Source: Branchiostoma floridae
Taxonomy: Eukaryota; Chordata; Leptocardii; Amphioxiformes; Branchiostomatidae
NCBI RefSeq assembly: GCF_000003815.2
Contig: NC_049989.1
Span: 20,552,035 to 20,616,034, forward strand
Direction of reading: 5' to 3'
Length of the DNA stretch: 64,000 bases
The notes below the pieces were generated by a model. It had not been told where the DNA came from and searched no databases. It saw only the letters and a list, made by a program, of their open reading frames with translations. This document shows positions 1 to 11,000 of the stretch, one piece after another. Position 1 is the first letter of the stretch, and every line of letters begins with the position of its first letter. Both the position numbers and the translations under genes were made by a program.

Positions 1-2
1 TG

Positions 3-3000
3 TGTGAGTCAAAGAAAATCGACGCAATATGTCTTTCAGAAGTATGGAATAAAAGCAAAAACCCAATCTGTCTTAGAACCTGGAAATGGCTACAAAAGTG
101 CAGAACAGAGAAAAAAGGAGGAGGAGTTGCCATCGCCGTAAGAGAGAACATAAAGGTGTTAGAAGAACCCATCAACCAAACTACTCACGCGGATGTGGTG
201 GCTCTCAACATGTATACAAATACTATGAACTTCACCCTCATTTCAGCTTATGTCCCACCTGATGATAAACAAGCGCTACAAGAAGTCTTCAACATAATCA
301 AAGATCTAAGCAAAAAGAAGAAACACCTTATATTATGTGGAGATCTTAATGCAAGACATTTAGCCTGGGGCGACAAAAAAGTAAACACATTAGGACACAT
401 GCTGAATGACTTGATAGAAGCAAGTAACTTACAGATTTTGAACAACAGTACCCCCACAAGGGAAGATAGCATAATTGACCTGACACTAGTTAACAATGAT
501 TCTGTTAAACATGTAACAAACTGGCGAGTGGACTCAGAAGTACAACTGCGAACTGACCATAACTTAATTACTATGACAATAGGAGACAAGGAAGAAATTG
601 TAAAGCAACAAAGATGGAACCTACGTGATGTAAACTGGATAGAATGGGAAAATTTGACAAATACAGTATTCCAAAAATGGGTGGAGGAGACTGACTGGAC
701 AACAAACACAGATGAAAACAAGGCTGAAGAAATCTACAAAAGCTTCAGAGAGAAAGTGCTAGAATGTGCAGAAGAAATGATCAAGAAAAAGACGGTAACT
801 CAACATAGCAAGGGGTATTGGACTAAAGCCCTAGACGTCCAAGTGCACATTACAAAAACAGCACTAAGAAAATTCAGAAGAAGAAGAGACAGGAACAATC
901 TGTCTAAGTATCTGAAGGAGAAAGAAACACTTGTAAGAATGGAGGATGAAGCAAAAAACATACACTGGAACAAACAAATCAAGGAAATGGATCCTAGTAA
1001 ACCACAAAAGTTTTGGAAGACGGTAAAAAATCATCTAGGCCGTGGTAACTGCAAATCAACGATCCAACCCCTTAAACGTAACAATGGAGACATCGCTACC
1101 ACTGACCAAGAAATAGCAGAAGAAGTTATTAATGAATATTCACCAGGGGGCGTGAATATGCCAAACTCGTTAGAACCATGGAAGCAGGGTGTGACACAGG
1201 CAATACATGCTGTCATAACACATGAAAAAGAAAGGCTACAAGAATACAACACACAAGAAGAAGAACATATGACACATGAAGACAGTCTAAATATGGACCT
1301 GACTATTGAAGAAATAGAAGCAGCTGTACGGAAAATGGATGTTGGTTCCTCCCCTAGCCCCACCGAGGGCATTTTGCCCATTATGCTAAAGAAAGGTGGT
1401 AGGGGTTTGATGGAAGCGCTTTTCTACATGATGAGCTATGTGTGGGAAACAGGTCAAGTGCCAAAACAAATGAAGCAAGATAGTAAAATTCTAATTAAAA
1501 AACCAGGGAAAGACGACTACAACCAAGTTCGAAGTTACAGGCCTATCACACTGTCAAGTGTGATTGGCAAACTAATGGAAAGGGTAATTAACAACAGACT
1601 TATATGGTGGACTGAAGTAAATAACATCTTATCTCCTTACCAAGAAGCCTACAGGAAACACAGAACAGCAACACATGGTGTATTAAGACTGGTACAAGAC
1701 ATACAAGAAGGGTGGCGAAGAAAGGATACAACAGTAGTAATCTTTGCAGATTACAAGGGCTGCTTTGACAAGATTTGGCAAGAGGGTCTTTTGTTTAAAC
1801 TAGCATCAAAAGGAATCAAAGGAAGAATGTTGTGTTACTTGGAAGGTTTCCTGAGAGGCAGACAAATCACATTCAAGGTCAACACCATTAACTCCATGCC
1901 GTTACAAAGCAAGGTTGGCGTCCCGCAAGGAGCTGTGCTCTCCACTACTCTGTGTAATATCTACACGGCTGACGCATATGCGAATACTGTGTTGAATAAC
2001 TTCCAATACGCTGACGACGTAGCTGCGTGGAAAACTGGAGCGAATGTAAAAGAAATAATCAAATATGTTGAAGAACAAGCATCTCATGTCATCACAAAGT
2101 GGTGTCCTATGTGGAACATGACAATTGAAGAGACAAAAACAAAGGCAATGATCTTTAAACCATCACAGGAAGAGAATCAAGAGCCAGTTAACCTGCAAGT
2201 TAACGGAAAAAGCATCGAAGTGGTAAAAGAGATTAAACTAGTGGGAATTACACTTGATGAAGAACTCACTTTCGACAGTCACATCCTGAATACACAAAGA
2301 AAGGCATACAAGGGACTTAAAGCGATCAGTTATGTCACAATGGCCAGAAATAACCCTAATCAAGAAGCTCAACTACAGCTCTACCGAGCACTCATCAGAC
2401 CTATGTTAGAGTATGGGGTGGAATGCACCATTTCTGCAGGGAGAAAACATGAACAAGCATATGCACCGATCCAGAGGAAAGCACTACTTGCTGCTACAGG
2501 ATGTAAACAAAGAACAAGTAACGAAGCACTTGAAACGCTAACAGGAATACCACCAATCGACATTCAAATATCGTGCAGGCAAGCACAAACGTATCTAAGA
2601 CTCACAACAAAGCACACAGGAAACCCGACATATGACACTATAATGGAAGAGATGACACCTGGCAAAATAGGAACAACAACACATCTACTGGAAACGAGGT
2701 ATAAAGAACTAAAAGGAGAAATTGAAACAGACATGGTCAGCAAAGAATTCCAATACGATGCTAGGCTGTCACCCTTTTCAATAGGAAACATAACTGGCAC
2801 ATTTGTTCAAAAGACACACAATCCGGTGAACAAAGAGCAAGGCAAAGAAGAGATTCTACAATTACTACAGGTAGTGAAGCAGAGAGAGACAACAGTTGTA
2901 TTTACAGACGGGTCTGCCTTAGGGAACCCCGGACCTACAGGATGTGCAGCAGTTATATACGAACTATGGGGTAGAACGGAACCGTTTGCAGTCAGAAAGC

Positions 3001-3821
3001 CGGTAGCAGCCAAATCTAATAATTACGAGGGGGAACTACAAGGACTACACCTAGCAGTCAGCACACTGGTCAAAAGACAATACCACAATAAGGAAGTACT
3101 GTTATTATGCGACTGCAAATCAGCCATAGAAAATGTCACTACTTCTCACCAAGTTGAAGCATACAATGACCTAGTCAACTCAGTGCGACAGAAAATGCTT
3201 GAACTGAAACAAAGGGGAGTCAGAATACAGGTGGAATGGTGTCCAGGTCACATGGGTGTTGAGGGGAATGAAATAGCAGATGAACAGGCCAAAATGGCAG
3301 CAGAAGAAGCAAAGAAAACCCTGACTGTTACAACATGGACAAAACAACAAGCACTAAAACACATTGAGAAACAAGCAGAAGAGAGGTGGAAAAGAAGAAG
3401 TGAAATGCAAAATGAAAGTACTCACATGCAGAAGATCAGTATACACATGAAGAAAAAATGTAAGGTGTTTGGACTACGAGCAACACAAATTGCAATTAAC
3501 CAGCTTGTCAGTGGGCATACAGAACTGAATGCCTACAAAAATTGGTTAGACTCCAAAGAAACACCAAACTGCACAACATGTGGCACAAGAGAAAGCACAG
3601 ACCACTACTTATACCGATGTGTACGCTACGAAAGAGAAAGACACCATCTTCTGCATGAAGTCGACAACATCTACCAAACCTACAATATAACTCATGAAGA
3701 TAGATCAGTGGACATTGTAACGCTGGCGGGAATGAGAGACGACTTAACTGAAGAAATAAACAAGAGGATGTATCAAGTGTTATCCAACTACATTGAATCA
3801 ACAGCAAGATTCAATGAGTGA
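3..3821 (+). CDS. Non-LTR retrotransposon ORF2 polyprotein (endonuclease, reverse transcriptase, RNase H), 5' partial
   Basis: The frame is open from base 3, before the first ATG at 156, so the protein is cut by the window edge. The N-terminus carries an apurinic-type endonuclease (EEP) with ICLSEVW and GGGVAIAV near bases 27-140, then CGDLNARH and the RTDHN catalytic motif. The reverse transcriptase follows, with SYRPITLSS, FADYKGCFDK and the catalytic YADD at 2007-2018. An RNase H domain starts with FTDGS at 2901-2915 and includes CDCKSAIEN and a CPGHMGVEGNEIAD block near 3240. A C-terminal zinc-binding Cys/His motif (CTTCGTRESTDHYLYRC) ends the ORF. EEP-RT-RNase H order is that of I-supergroup LINEs. 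It copies its RNA at a nicked target site. The ORF has no internal stop over more than 1270 codons, so the copy is young or intact here. Confidence 0.93.
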   Translation, partial: CESKKIDAICLSEVWNKSKNPICLRTWKWLQKCRTEKKGGGVAIAVRENIKVLEEPINQTTHADVVALNMYTNTMNFTLISAYVPPDDKQALQEVFNIIKDLSKKKKHLILCGDLNARHLAWGDKKVNTLGHMLNDLIEASNLQILNNSTPTREDSIIDLTLVNNDSVKHVTNWRVDSEVQLRTDHNLITMTIGDKEEIVKQQRWNLRDVNWIEWENLTNTVFQKWVEETDWTTNTDENKAEEIYKSFREKVLECAEEMIKKKTVTQHSKGYWTKALDVQVHITKTALRKFRRRRDRNNLSKYLKEKETLVRMEDEAKNIHWNKQIKEMDPSKPQKFWKTVKNHLGRGNCKSTIQPLKRNNGDIATTDQEIAEEVINEYSPGGVNMPNSLEPWKQGVTQAIHAVITHEKERLQEYNTQEEEHMTHEDSLNMDLTIEEIEAAVRKMDVGSSPSPTEGILPIMLKKGGRGLMEALFYMMSYVWETGQVPKQMKQDSKILIKKPGKDDYNQVRSYRPITLSSVIGKLMERVINNRLIWWTEVNNILSPYQEAYRKHRTATHGVLRLVQDIQEGWRRKDTTVVIFADYKGCFDKIWQEGLLFKLASKGIKGRMLCYLEGFLRGRQITFKVNTINSMPLQSKVGVPQGAVLSTTLCNIYTADAYANTVLNNFQYADDVAAWKTGANVKEIIKYVEEQASHVITKWCPMWNMTIEETKTKAMIFKPSQEENQEPVNLQVNGKSIEVVKEIKLVGITLDEELTFDSHILNTQRKAYKGLKAISYVTMARNNPNQEAQLQLYRALIRPMLEYGVECTISAGRKHEQAYAPIQRKALLAATGCKQRTSNEALETLTGIPPIDIQISCRQAQTYLRLTTKHTGNPTYDTIMEEMTPGKIGTTTHLLETRYKELKGEIETDMVSKEFQYDARLSPFSIGNITGTFVQKTHNPVNKEQGKEEILQLLQVVKQRETTVVFTDGSALGNPGPTGCAAVIYELWGRTEPFAVRKPVAAKSNNYEGELQGLHLAVSTLVKRQYHNKEVLLLCDCKSAIENVTTSHQVEAYNDLVNSVRQKMLELKQRGVRIQVEWCPGHMGVEGNEIADEQAKMAAEEAKKTLTVTTWTKQQALKHIEKQAEERWKRRSEMQNESTHMQKISIHMKKKCKVFGLRATQIAINQLVSGHTELNAYKNWLDSKETPNCTTCGTRESTDHYLYRCVRYERERHHLLHEVDNIYQTYNITHEDRSVDIVTLAGMRDDLTEEINKRMYQVLSNYIESTARFNE

Positions 3822-4059
3822 AATTACTATTAAGAAAAGCATATGCAAAGTACCAGGGGAGAAGTACCAGAGTAATTCCTAGCACCTGGAAGCACCGTGA
3901 AATGAGAAGAACCAAATGTTCATGTCTAGCAGAAGTATAGACGTTATACAAGTAAAACAACAATAGCAATTAATTCAGATATACATTGCATTTAGTACAT
4001 TGAACTGACAATAACACTGATTAATAGTAACAAAAACAACTATTAAGAAATAATAGTGT

Positions 4060-4099
<40 letters not shown>

Positions 4100-4361
4100 G
4101 GACTTTGAGCAGGATACTATCCTGTAACCCCCTTCAAATAAGTAGAATCGTCCTCACGTCACATGAGCACACGACACCAGTTAGCCGCCATGTTTCACAG
4201 ATTATTCGAATCGACTTTTCCGTTGACACTGTCCAAGAGGCATTTTACCTAGAGTCTTCTCATTGAAATCTACTGTACCAAGAGACACTCAGCACCAAGA
4301 GTTCACGTCTAGCGAAACATTAGACGTTAAACAAGGACAACAACAACAACAACAACAACAG
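3822..4361 (+). mobile_element. LINE 3' tail followed by a second related LINE 3' end
   Basis: After the ORF2 stop there is a 3' UTR ending near 3965 with a short hairpin (GTCTAG...TAGAC around 3928-3946) and an A/C-rich tail. A 36-base T run lies at 4062-4097. A second, similar 3' end follows at about 4305-4361: the same GTCTAG/TAGAC hairpin, the same GTTAAACAAG-type sequence, then a (CAA)n tail. The simplest reading is a second, strongly 5'-truncated copy of a related element lying next to the first. The hairpin plus simple-repeat tail is typical of LINE 3' ends recognised by their own reverse transcriptase. Confidence 0.6.
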
Positions 4362-5021
4362 CTGGGATGCTGAAAACAAACAGGAAGAATTTCGTCTTTT
4401 GTTTGGTTTTCTGACTGTATTTCGTTAAATTTGTTGGGTCACCGAATTTACACACATCAAGAAGTAAGTAGTCAAGTTACCTTTTCTATTGCAACGTCGT
4501 AGAAATGTGAATCGGACTCAGTTTTAAGTAACTTTTACCTGATCATCTTTTCGAACTCTGTCAGACACCTGTCGAATAATTTATCCAACAGGTGTCTCTT
4601 TAGTTCTGCCATTGAGTTCAACAGTGAGTGTCACTTTAGTTCTATATGAAGAAAAAGTCAATTTTTGCCATTGAATTTAATAGTAACAACAGCGGCAAGT
4701 GGAATATTTTCTTTGTATATAGTTCACTCAGGTAAATATTCTCAAGTGTAACTTATATTTGGAAGCACAAGCACTGTGGTGCTATAAATATAACGTTATA
4801 CAATATCTAATAGACTATGTACTGTATACTAACAACAAAAAAATGCTGCAGTGGGAAGAGTGTGGTCCAAAACATGACTGAGTTTATATTGACCCCTCAT
4901 TCCGGCCCTAATTTTCTCAAAATTTCTATAAAAAAAAGTAATACCAACCTGATGAAACTATTCAAGATCTCTTGTAAGCATCTAAAGGAAAATCTCACCA
5001 TCCAATCCACAGGTCCCAGCC
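4362..5021. other. Region between LINE and TCHP; 5' UTR or promoter of TCHP
   Basis: No coding region is recognisable. It should hold the TCHP promoter and 5' UTR. The sequence CCATCCAATCCACAG ends at about 5011, ten bases before the TCHP ATG, and looks like a splice acceptor, so an upstream non-coding exon is possible. A perfect 10-base inverted repeat (AGACACCTGT at 4563-4572, ACAGGTGTCT at 4588-4597) is also present. Confidence 0.4.
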
Positions 5022-8000
5022 ATGGCCCTGCCCACGCTACCGTCCTACTGGCATGTCCGTAATCGCCTCGCCGAGCAGAGGATGCTCCGGCAGCGAAACC
5101 ACGAGGCGCAGTTCCGGGAAACGTGGGACAACCACGCCCGCTACTTCCACAAGTCCAACGTGCAGACGGCGAAGGGCGCTCACTGGTCGTCACATCGCAG
5201 CTACCAGGACAGGTATGTATCCATGTCACATAACCGCCAACAGGTGAAATCTCCAAGCAGATCTCCATTGTTCAAGCAAACTCCATTGGTTTATGGTAGC
5301 TAATGGAGCTTGCTTGGCCATACCATGAAGATATTGGTAATACTGCCTGCCTGCCACCGAAGATCTGCTTGAAGATTATACAGGTACTCACCCCCAGCTG
5401 CAGAGTAGCAGACCCCTGCCCATTGAGGGGCTAGAAGCCAGTAATTTGAGTAAATCATGTGGCTTCCGCAAACCAAAATGATAAAGTGACCACCCCTTCC
5501 ATACCATACAACAGTACCCCTCCCCCCACCATGCATGCCAGAGCCCTAGACCCGCAGAGGTTTGGTGCTGTGAAGAACTGCCTTGCTGAACTTCACACCA
5601 ATTTTGTACTTCAAGTTGTGAAGATCAAATTCATTTATACAGAACAAATTGATGAAAAATGAAGGGGTATGAATAATCTCGCTATTATCCGCATGTTGAA
5701 TACAAGTAGTTACTATGATCATTCATCACATCCACCTAATGATAACGATAATGTTGTTCCCTGCAGCATGGAAGCCTTCAACACAGCCGCAGAGAAAGAG
5801 GCGAAGTCTGCCCGGCTGAAGGAGCGGAGAGAGAGACTGAGTGAGCTGCTGAAGGAGGAGAGAGACACGTATGAGGCGGAGCTGAGGGGGATGTCACTGG
5901 ACAACTACAGGAGGATGGAGTCCATGAAGGAGAGGTTTGTTTGTTTGTTTTTGTTTCTTGAATTCTTAAATAATGGTTTAACACACTATATAGTATTACA
6001 GTAAGACCAGACTGTAACTTTAAAGTGTAAGGTTTTCTTGGTGTATGAGGCAGAGTTGAGGGGGATGTCACTGGACAACTACAGATGGATGTAGTCCATG
6101 AAGGAAAGGTGTGTTTGTTTGTTTGTTTTTGTTTCTTGAATATTCAAATAACTGCTAAACAACATATATTGTCTGTAACAATCATTTTAGCTCACTGAAC
6201 ACTATATTTATTGATTTCTTCAAGCACAATGCTTAAGTAGAATGACTCACATAAATTATTCAGCTATTCTGAACTGATGATAATGGAGGTCTTTAACCTT
6301 TCTCTTCCATGCATGCAATGAGCAAAAGTCGATACAACATATAATATGTTATGTAATAGTTGATGGCTTAAATGACTACTAGTACCATGGACACAGGAAA
6401 AACAAAGGAGAAATGATACTGATTTTGAAGATGTCATTTTTTTTCTTCTTTTCTCAAAGGGCTGATCATCTGAAGGAGAAGAAAGAGACAGAAAGAAAAC
6501 AGGTAAGCCTCATCTTTTGTTCATACATAAAGTAGAGGATACTTTTGATTACAGATAGGCCAAAATACAAAATGTATGGGTAGCAGGACAACAAATTGCT
6601 CTCAGTTCTCAGCATGAAATTGTGCTGAATAGTGTTCTCTTTGCTTCTCAAAATATCTACATTGTAATAATATTTTAAATCTTTTTCTAAAAAGGCTTTC
6701 TACATATAGTTCAATAAGGTACACTTGAGTCATAAACAATGTCAGGACTTGAAATGATTTTCTTCTGTACTTTATTTCTCCTTGATTATATACTTCTGAC
6801 TACAATATTTCAGTGATCCATAGTAACAGAATTTTCTTTTTTTCAGATTGCTGAAGTAAAGTTAAAGGAACACTTTAGAAGAAACAACCCTGACCTTCGA
6901 CAGGTAATATATGCTAAGGCCACACCAGTCTAATTTATATGTCTTTATCTCCACCTTTTGCTAAATCTTTACTTTGTTAGAACGACATGTATTTAAGAAC
7001 AAAGAAACAAAAACTGGTGTGATCTGTACTAGAGTCGATATTGTACCAAGGTATGATTTCAAATATCAAACCTGAGTGTCTGTTGCACAATGTAGTTTCT
7101 GTGACCTACGACACAAAATTTACAAACTACAAAGCCATTAAATGGATTTACTTCCTTGTACTAAACAAATGAGATTTTCATACTTTCGTCTTTGTATTTT
7201 TACCATGTAAGTGCTGCTTTAAACTCAGTCACTTCAAACCCTAGACTTACACGAGATGTCATGAAACTTTAAAATGGACATAATTAACATAGTCAAAAGT
7301 TATTTTGATATTTGAGTTTGAAGTTCTTGTTTAGACATTGTGTTGTCAGCAGTATTCTCTCTGAAAATGTTATCATTGATGATAATTCATCAAAGAAATT
7401 TTTAACCGGCAGATCTGACTAATAGATGAAAAGCATACACATGATACAGTACAGGTGGTGTAATTTGACATCAAATGTCTTGCTATTTCTCTTCCTGTGT
7501 TAGATCGAATCAGAGCAGCACAAGCAGCATGTTATAGGTGCCTGGAGTGACCAGGTGGAGGAGAAGGAGGAGGTAAGAATTCTCCAGGACAATCAACGAT
7601 TCTACTGGATCGTGATCTCTACTGTGACACATATATATAATATACATAAATTATATATATTTATATATAATTATATATGGCCACCTTCGGTCAATACTAA
7701 CCATCGATGGTAAAATCCTTATACATGTAGATAATAATCAGCCTCACGGCGTCAGTTGTGGCTAAACAGTCCTATACAAGAATGACAGTCTCTGCCACAT
7801 AGGGCACATCTTCTTAATACAATATATGACAGATCAAATTGGATGCCGAGGGCATCTATGATCTGCAGCCAACAAACTTTTGAAAGAAGTTTAAAAGGTG
7901 CAATGAATTATATGATCTTAAATTTTATACAATTGTTCAATACAATTATAGTGCATATTATATATTCCACACTCAAATATATACAAGGTATGTTCCTTTC

Positions 8001-11000
8001 TCTGGTTATTCAGATTTGTCGGAATAATATATTTGGTATATACAGTCATTTGATCTTTAAGTTTAAGGATACAATGGTGCATGTCTTTAATGTAGTCATA
8101 TTAAAATGTAATATCTTCAAACTTTAAGAGAGGCCTTTAGAGATGGTCAAGTTTTCTAAAATTCACTTGTCCTATTGGGCAAGTATACACAAAAAGTTAA
8201 ATTGCCCAAAGAACCTGTGTGAAAATCAACTCGCCCCGAACGGTTCGGACTGGTCCGAGGGCAGTCCGAGAGGTCCGCCTACGTCAAAGCCGTCCGGCCC
8301 GCGAGGCTGCCAGTCCGAGCGCCGGGCGGTGAACCGTCATTAAGTGGTTCAGCACGTTCGGCAGTTCAGGACCGCCGGACGCTTCGGGCGCCGTAAAACA
8401 CTTAGAAAAAATTGCCGCCGCCCTGCCAAATTTTGTCTAAGTCCCTAAATTGTATGAAGCCGTGCGACAGCGCCCCCTTCCGTACACTAGGCGCAGCGGC
8501 CAGAAGAGCAGTATAGTCCGTAGGTGAGACTATTAGACATTGTTAGAGGCATGCATTACGTCCATTATTGCGGGGCAACAGCCAGAGCGGGCGAACACTA
8601 ATAGTAATAGCGTTGCACTATCGCCAGAACAATACAAAATGTACTATGAAAATTTAAAAAATTGAGATTTTTCTACCTTCAAATCTACAACTTTTCTTCT
8701 ATATTATATTTTGGCCGCGACTAATGAATGGGTGACGTGTTTTCTTGTACATATATGTCACCACGCACGGCTGTCTGAAGTGAAGAGTAGAGTATAATAC
8801 AATACTCAATAGAGTGAGCAAAAACCAACTGATGGGTCTTCTAGTAAAGTTTACATACACTTATAAAATGCTGTTCATTTTCCAATTTCCAGCTTACAGT
8901 GTTGAGTCACCCTTTGAAGAATCTGCTCCGCTACTCAGTGCAGTTTTTCTGCATGTGCGAACGTTGCTCAGAAAGCCCGGCTGTCCAGTGTGCGAGATGA
9001 TTTTGGAAAACACGGCGACCCCAGTTCCAGGCTGCACCCGCTGAAATAAACAGCGGGTTGATTGACATCCCGCCTGTGAGGCGCACGTGAGCGGCGCTCT
9101 GGTGGTCTTCCCACCACACATTGGCCGTTGCCATGGCGCCATGCTGGCGGCAGCCGTTTGATGTGTACAGTGTGGGACAATCTATTTACTGGCTAGTCAA
9201 TCGCTACGATTTGTACGAAATGAGCCGGAGACGTCGATTTTCACTGCAAATAATGAGCCACATGATTGGTTGTAAGAAACTGAAACTGAAATCCTATGCC
9301 CCACTATCAAGTTTCTTGGAAATTCATCTGAATATGGCGAGCCAAAACACGTTGTTCAACCACGTGATTAAGACAATGCCAAAATTTTCGCAGTTACATA
9401 TTGCCACATTTTGTGACATAATTTAGGTTGTGGGCCCTGTCCGAGTTTTATGGACGGGAAAATACGTCTGGGAGAACTGCGACAAATGCCTGTTTGTCTA
9501 ATGAAGTCGGCAGGCTTGCTTGCCGACTTGCACGTCGGCTTGCTCTCTCCTTGCAGGAAAATGTTAGTCTCTACCAGTACCAGACTCCGGGTCGCTGGAA
9601 AACCGTAGAAATAGAATGAATAGAAGAGTAAGCCGGCCAGGGAACAGTACGCGACCTGCACAGTTTGGATTGCCCATCACGCCCATGCAGCGTTGAGTAC
9701 GCGGATCACACCTACATGTTTATCCTCTCGACCATTATTAAAGGGTAATCTGCCACGAAGTACCAGTCTTTGTATCGTATCTCGTACACTACCAAATGCC
9801 GTGCATGCAGCATATAAAATCTTTATTGACACGACAAAAGTAAAGCGACTTTCGTAAGGTCTATAACTAAACAGACATATGAATATCTATAGGTATGAAC
9901 AAGTCATTGTTACGAAGTCTGTTCTCATGAAGAATGAATATTTTTTAGTCCTGTTTGTCTCTTTATTTTTCTCTAGCGATAAATGAGAAAAAAGTCTTAA
10001 ACACGTAACAGCAGATACCGCTTGGATAGTCGCAGTGGCATGGCGAATAAGAATTCGGCACGCCGTATTTCGTTTCTAAATCACACGAACGCTATATTGT
10101 CCGTTCTGCTGTCGTGTTTGATTTACTAACTACATTGCCCACGCCAATAAAATCGTTGTCTTCCAAGCGCAGTGTAATAAAGTACTATAAGAAGAATAAA
10201 CGACAATGCTATTGTAGGTCACCCTGGCACCTGAGGTCTTCACCATACGACTCGGGATTGATCATGCTCGCACGGCGTTAAAACGGGCGGGGAAAAGTTA
10301 CAGACCACCATTGTTTTCTGTAGAACTAAATATAATCTTTCTACCCTATGATTAAATAATTGTCTCTGGCGCTTTACAAATAAGACGACATTGAGTTGCG
10401 CTACGTTTCGATTGACCGTCATTGTACCAAGCGACGATTCTGTCCAAATGTGCAATAATACGGGAGATAATGTTGAAAATGTATTTAGCATCTTTATTGC
10501 CTTTCATGGCGTCCGGCATTATCTCGCCTTGTGGACAATACCTAACATGATTTGTGAAGTGCAATATTTTGAATGTTTCTCACTTACCAAAATTTCCACC
10601 ATCGTTTGGAGTCAAAGCGCATGCTTTGGCCGGAAAGGAACTTGTGAGCAGTACCTGGTTGGATCACCTGTTGGACGACCTGTAGCAGCGAGACTTCAAT
10701 CGACTCTCTGAAATCGTGTTGAGTTTGACCAGTGATATTCCCCTTGACATTATATCAAGAAAGTGGGACTAAAAACAAGTACAGTGCTGTGTCACGCTGG
10801 AGTACGGTATCCAAAACAGGACACGGGGAACGGTTAGCCGAACATCTAACGCCACCATTTTATATGCATATTGTTGTTAGAAGCGTTAGAACTACTTTAT
10901 CATTTTGACCTGTACTTAGCTTTAAGAGCATAAACGTACAATAAAAATTCGAAAATATATTACTCGTTAGTCGAAGCGACGACTGGATCAAGAAACGCCG

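Noticed and set aside
248-3807. Minus-strand ORFs opposite the LINE ORF2
   Set aside because: Shadows of a strongly supported plus-strand coding region; no domains.
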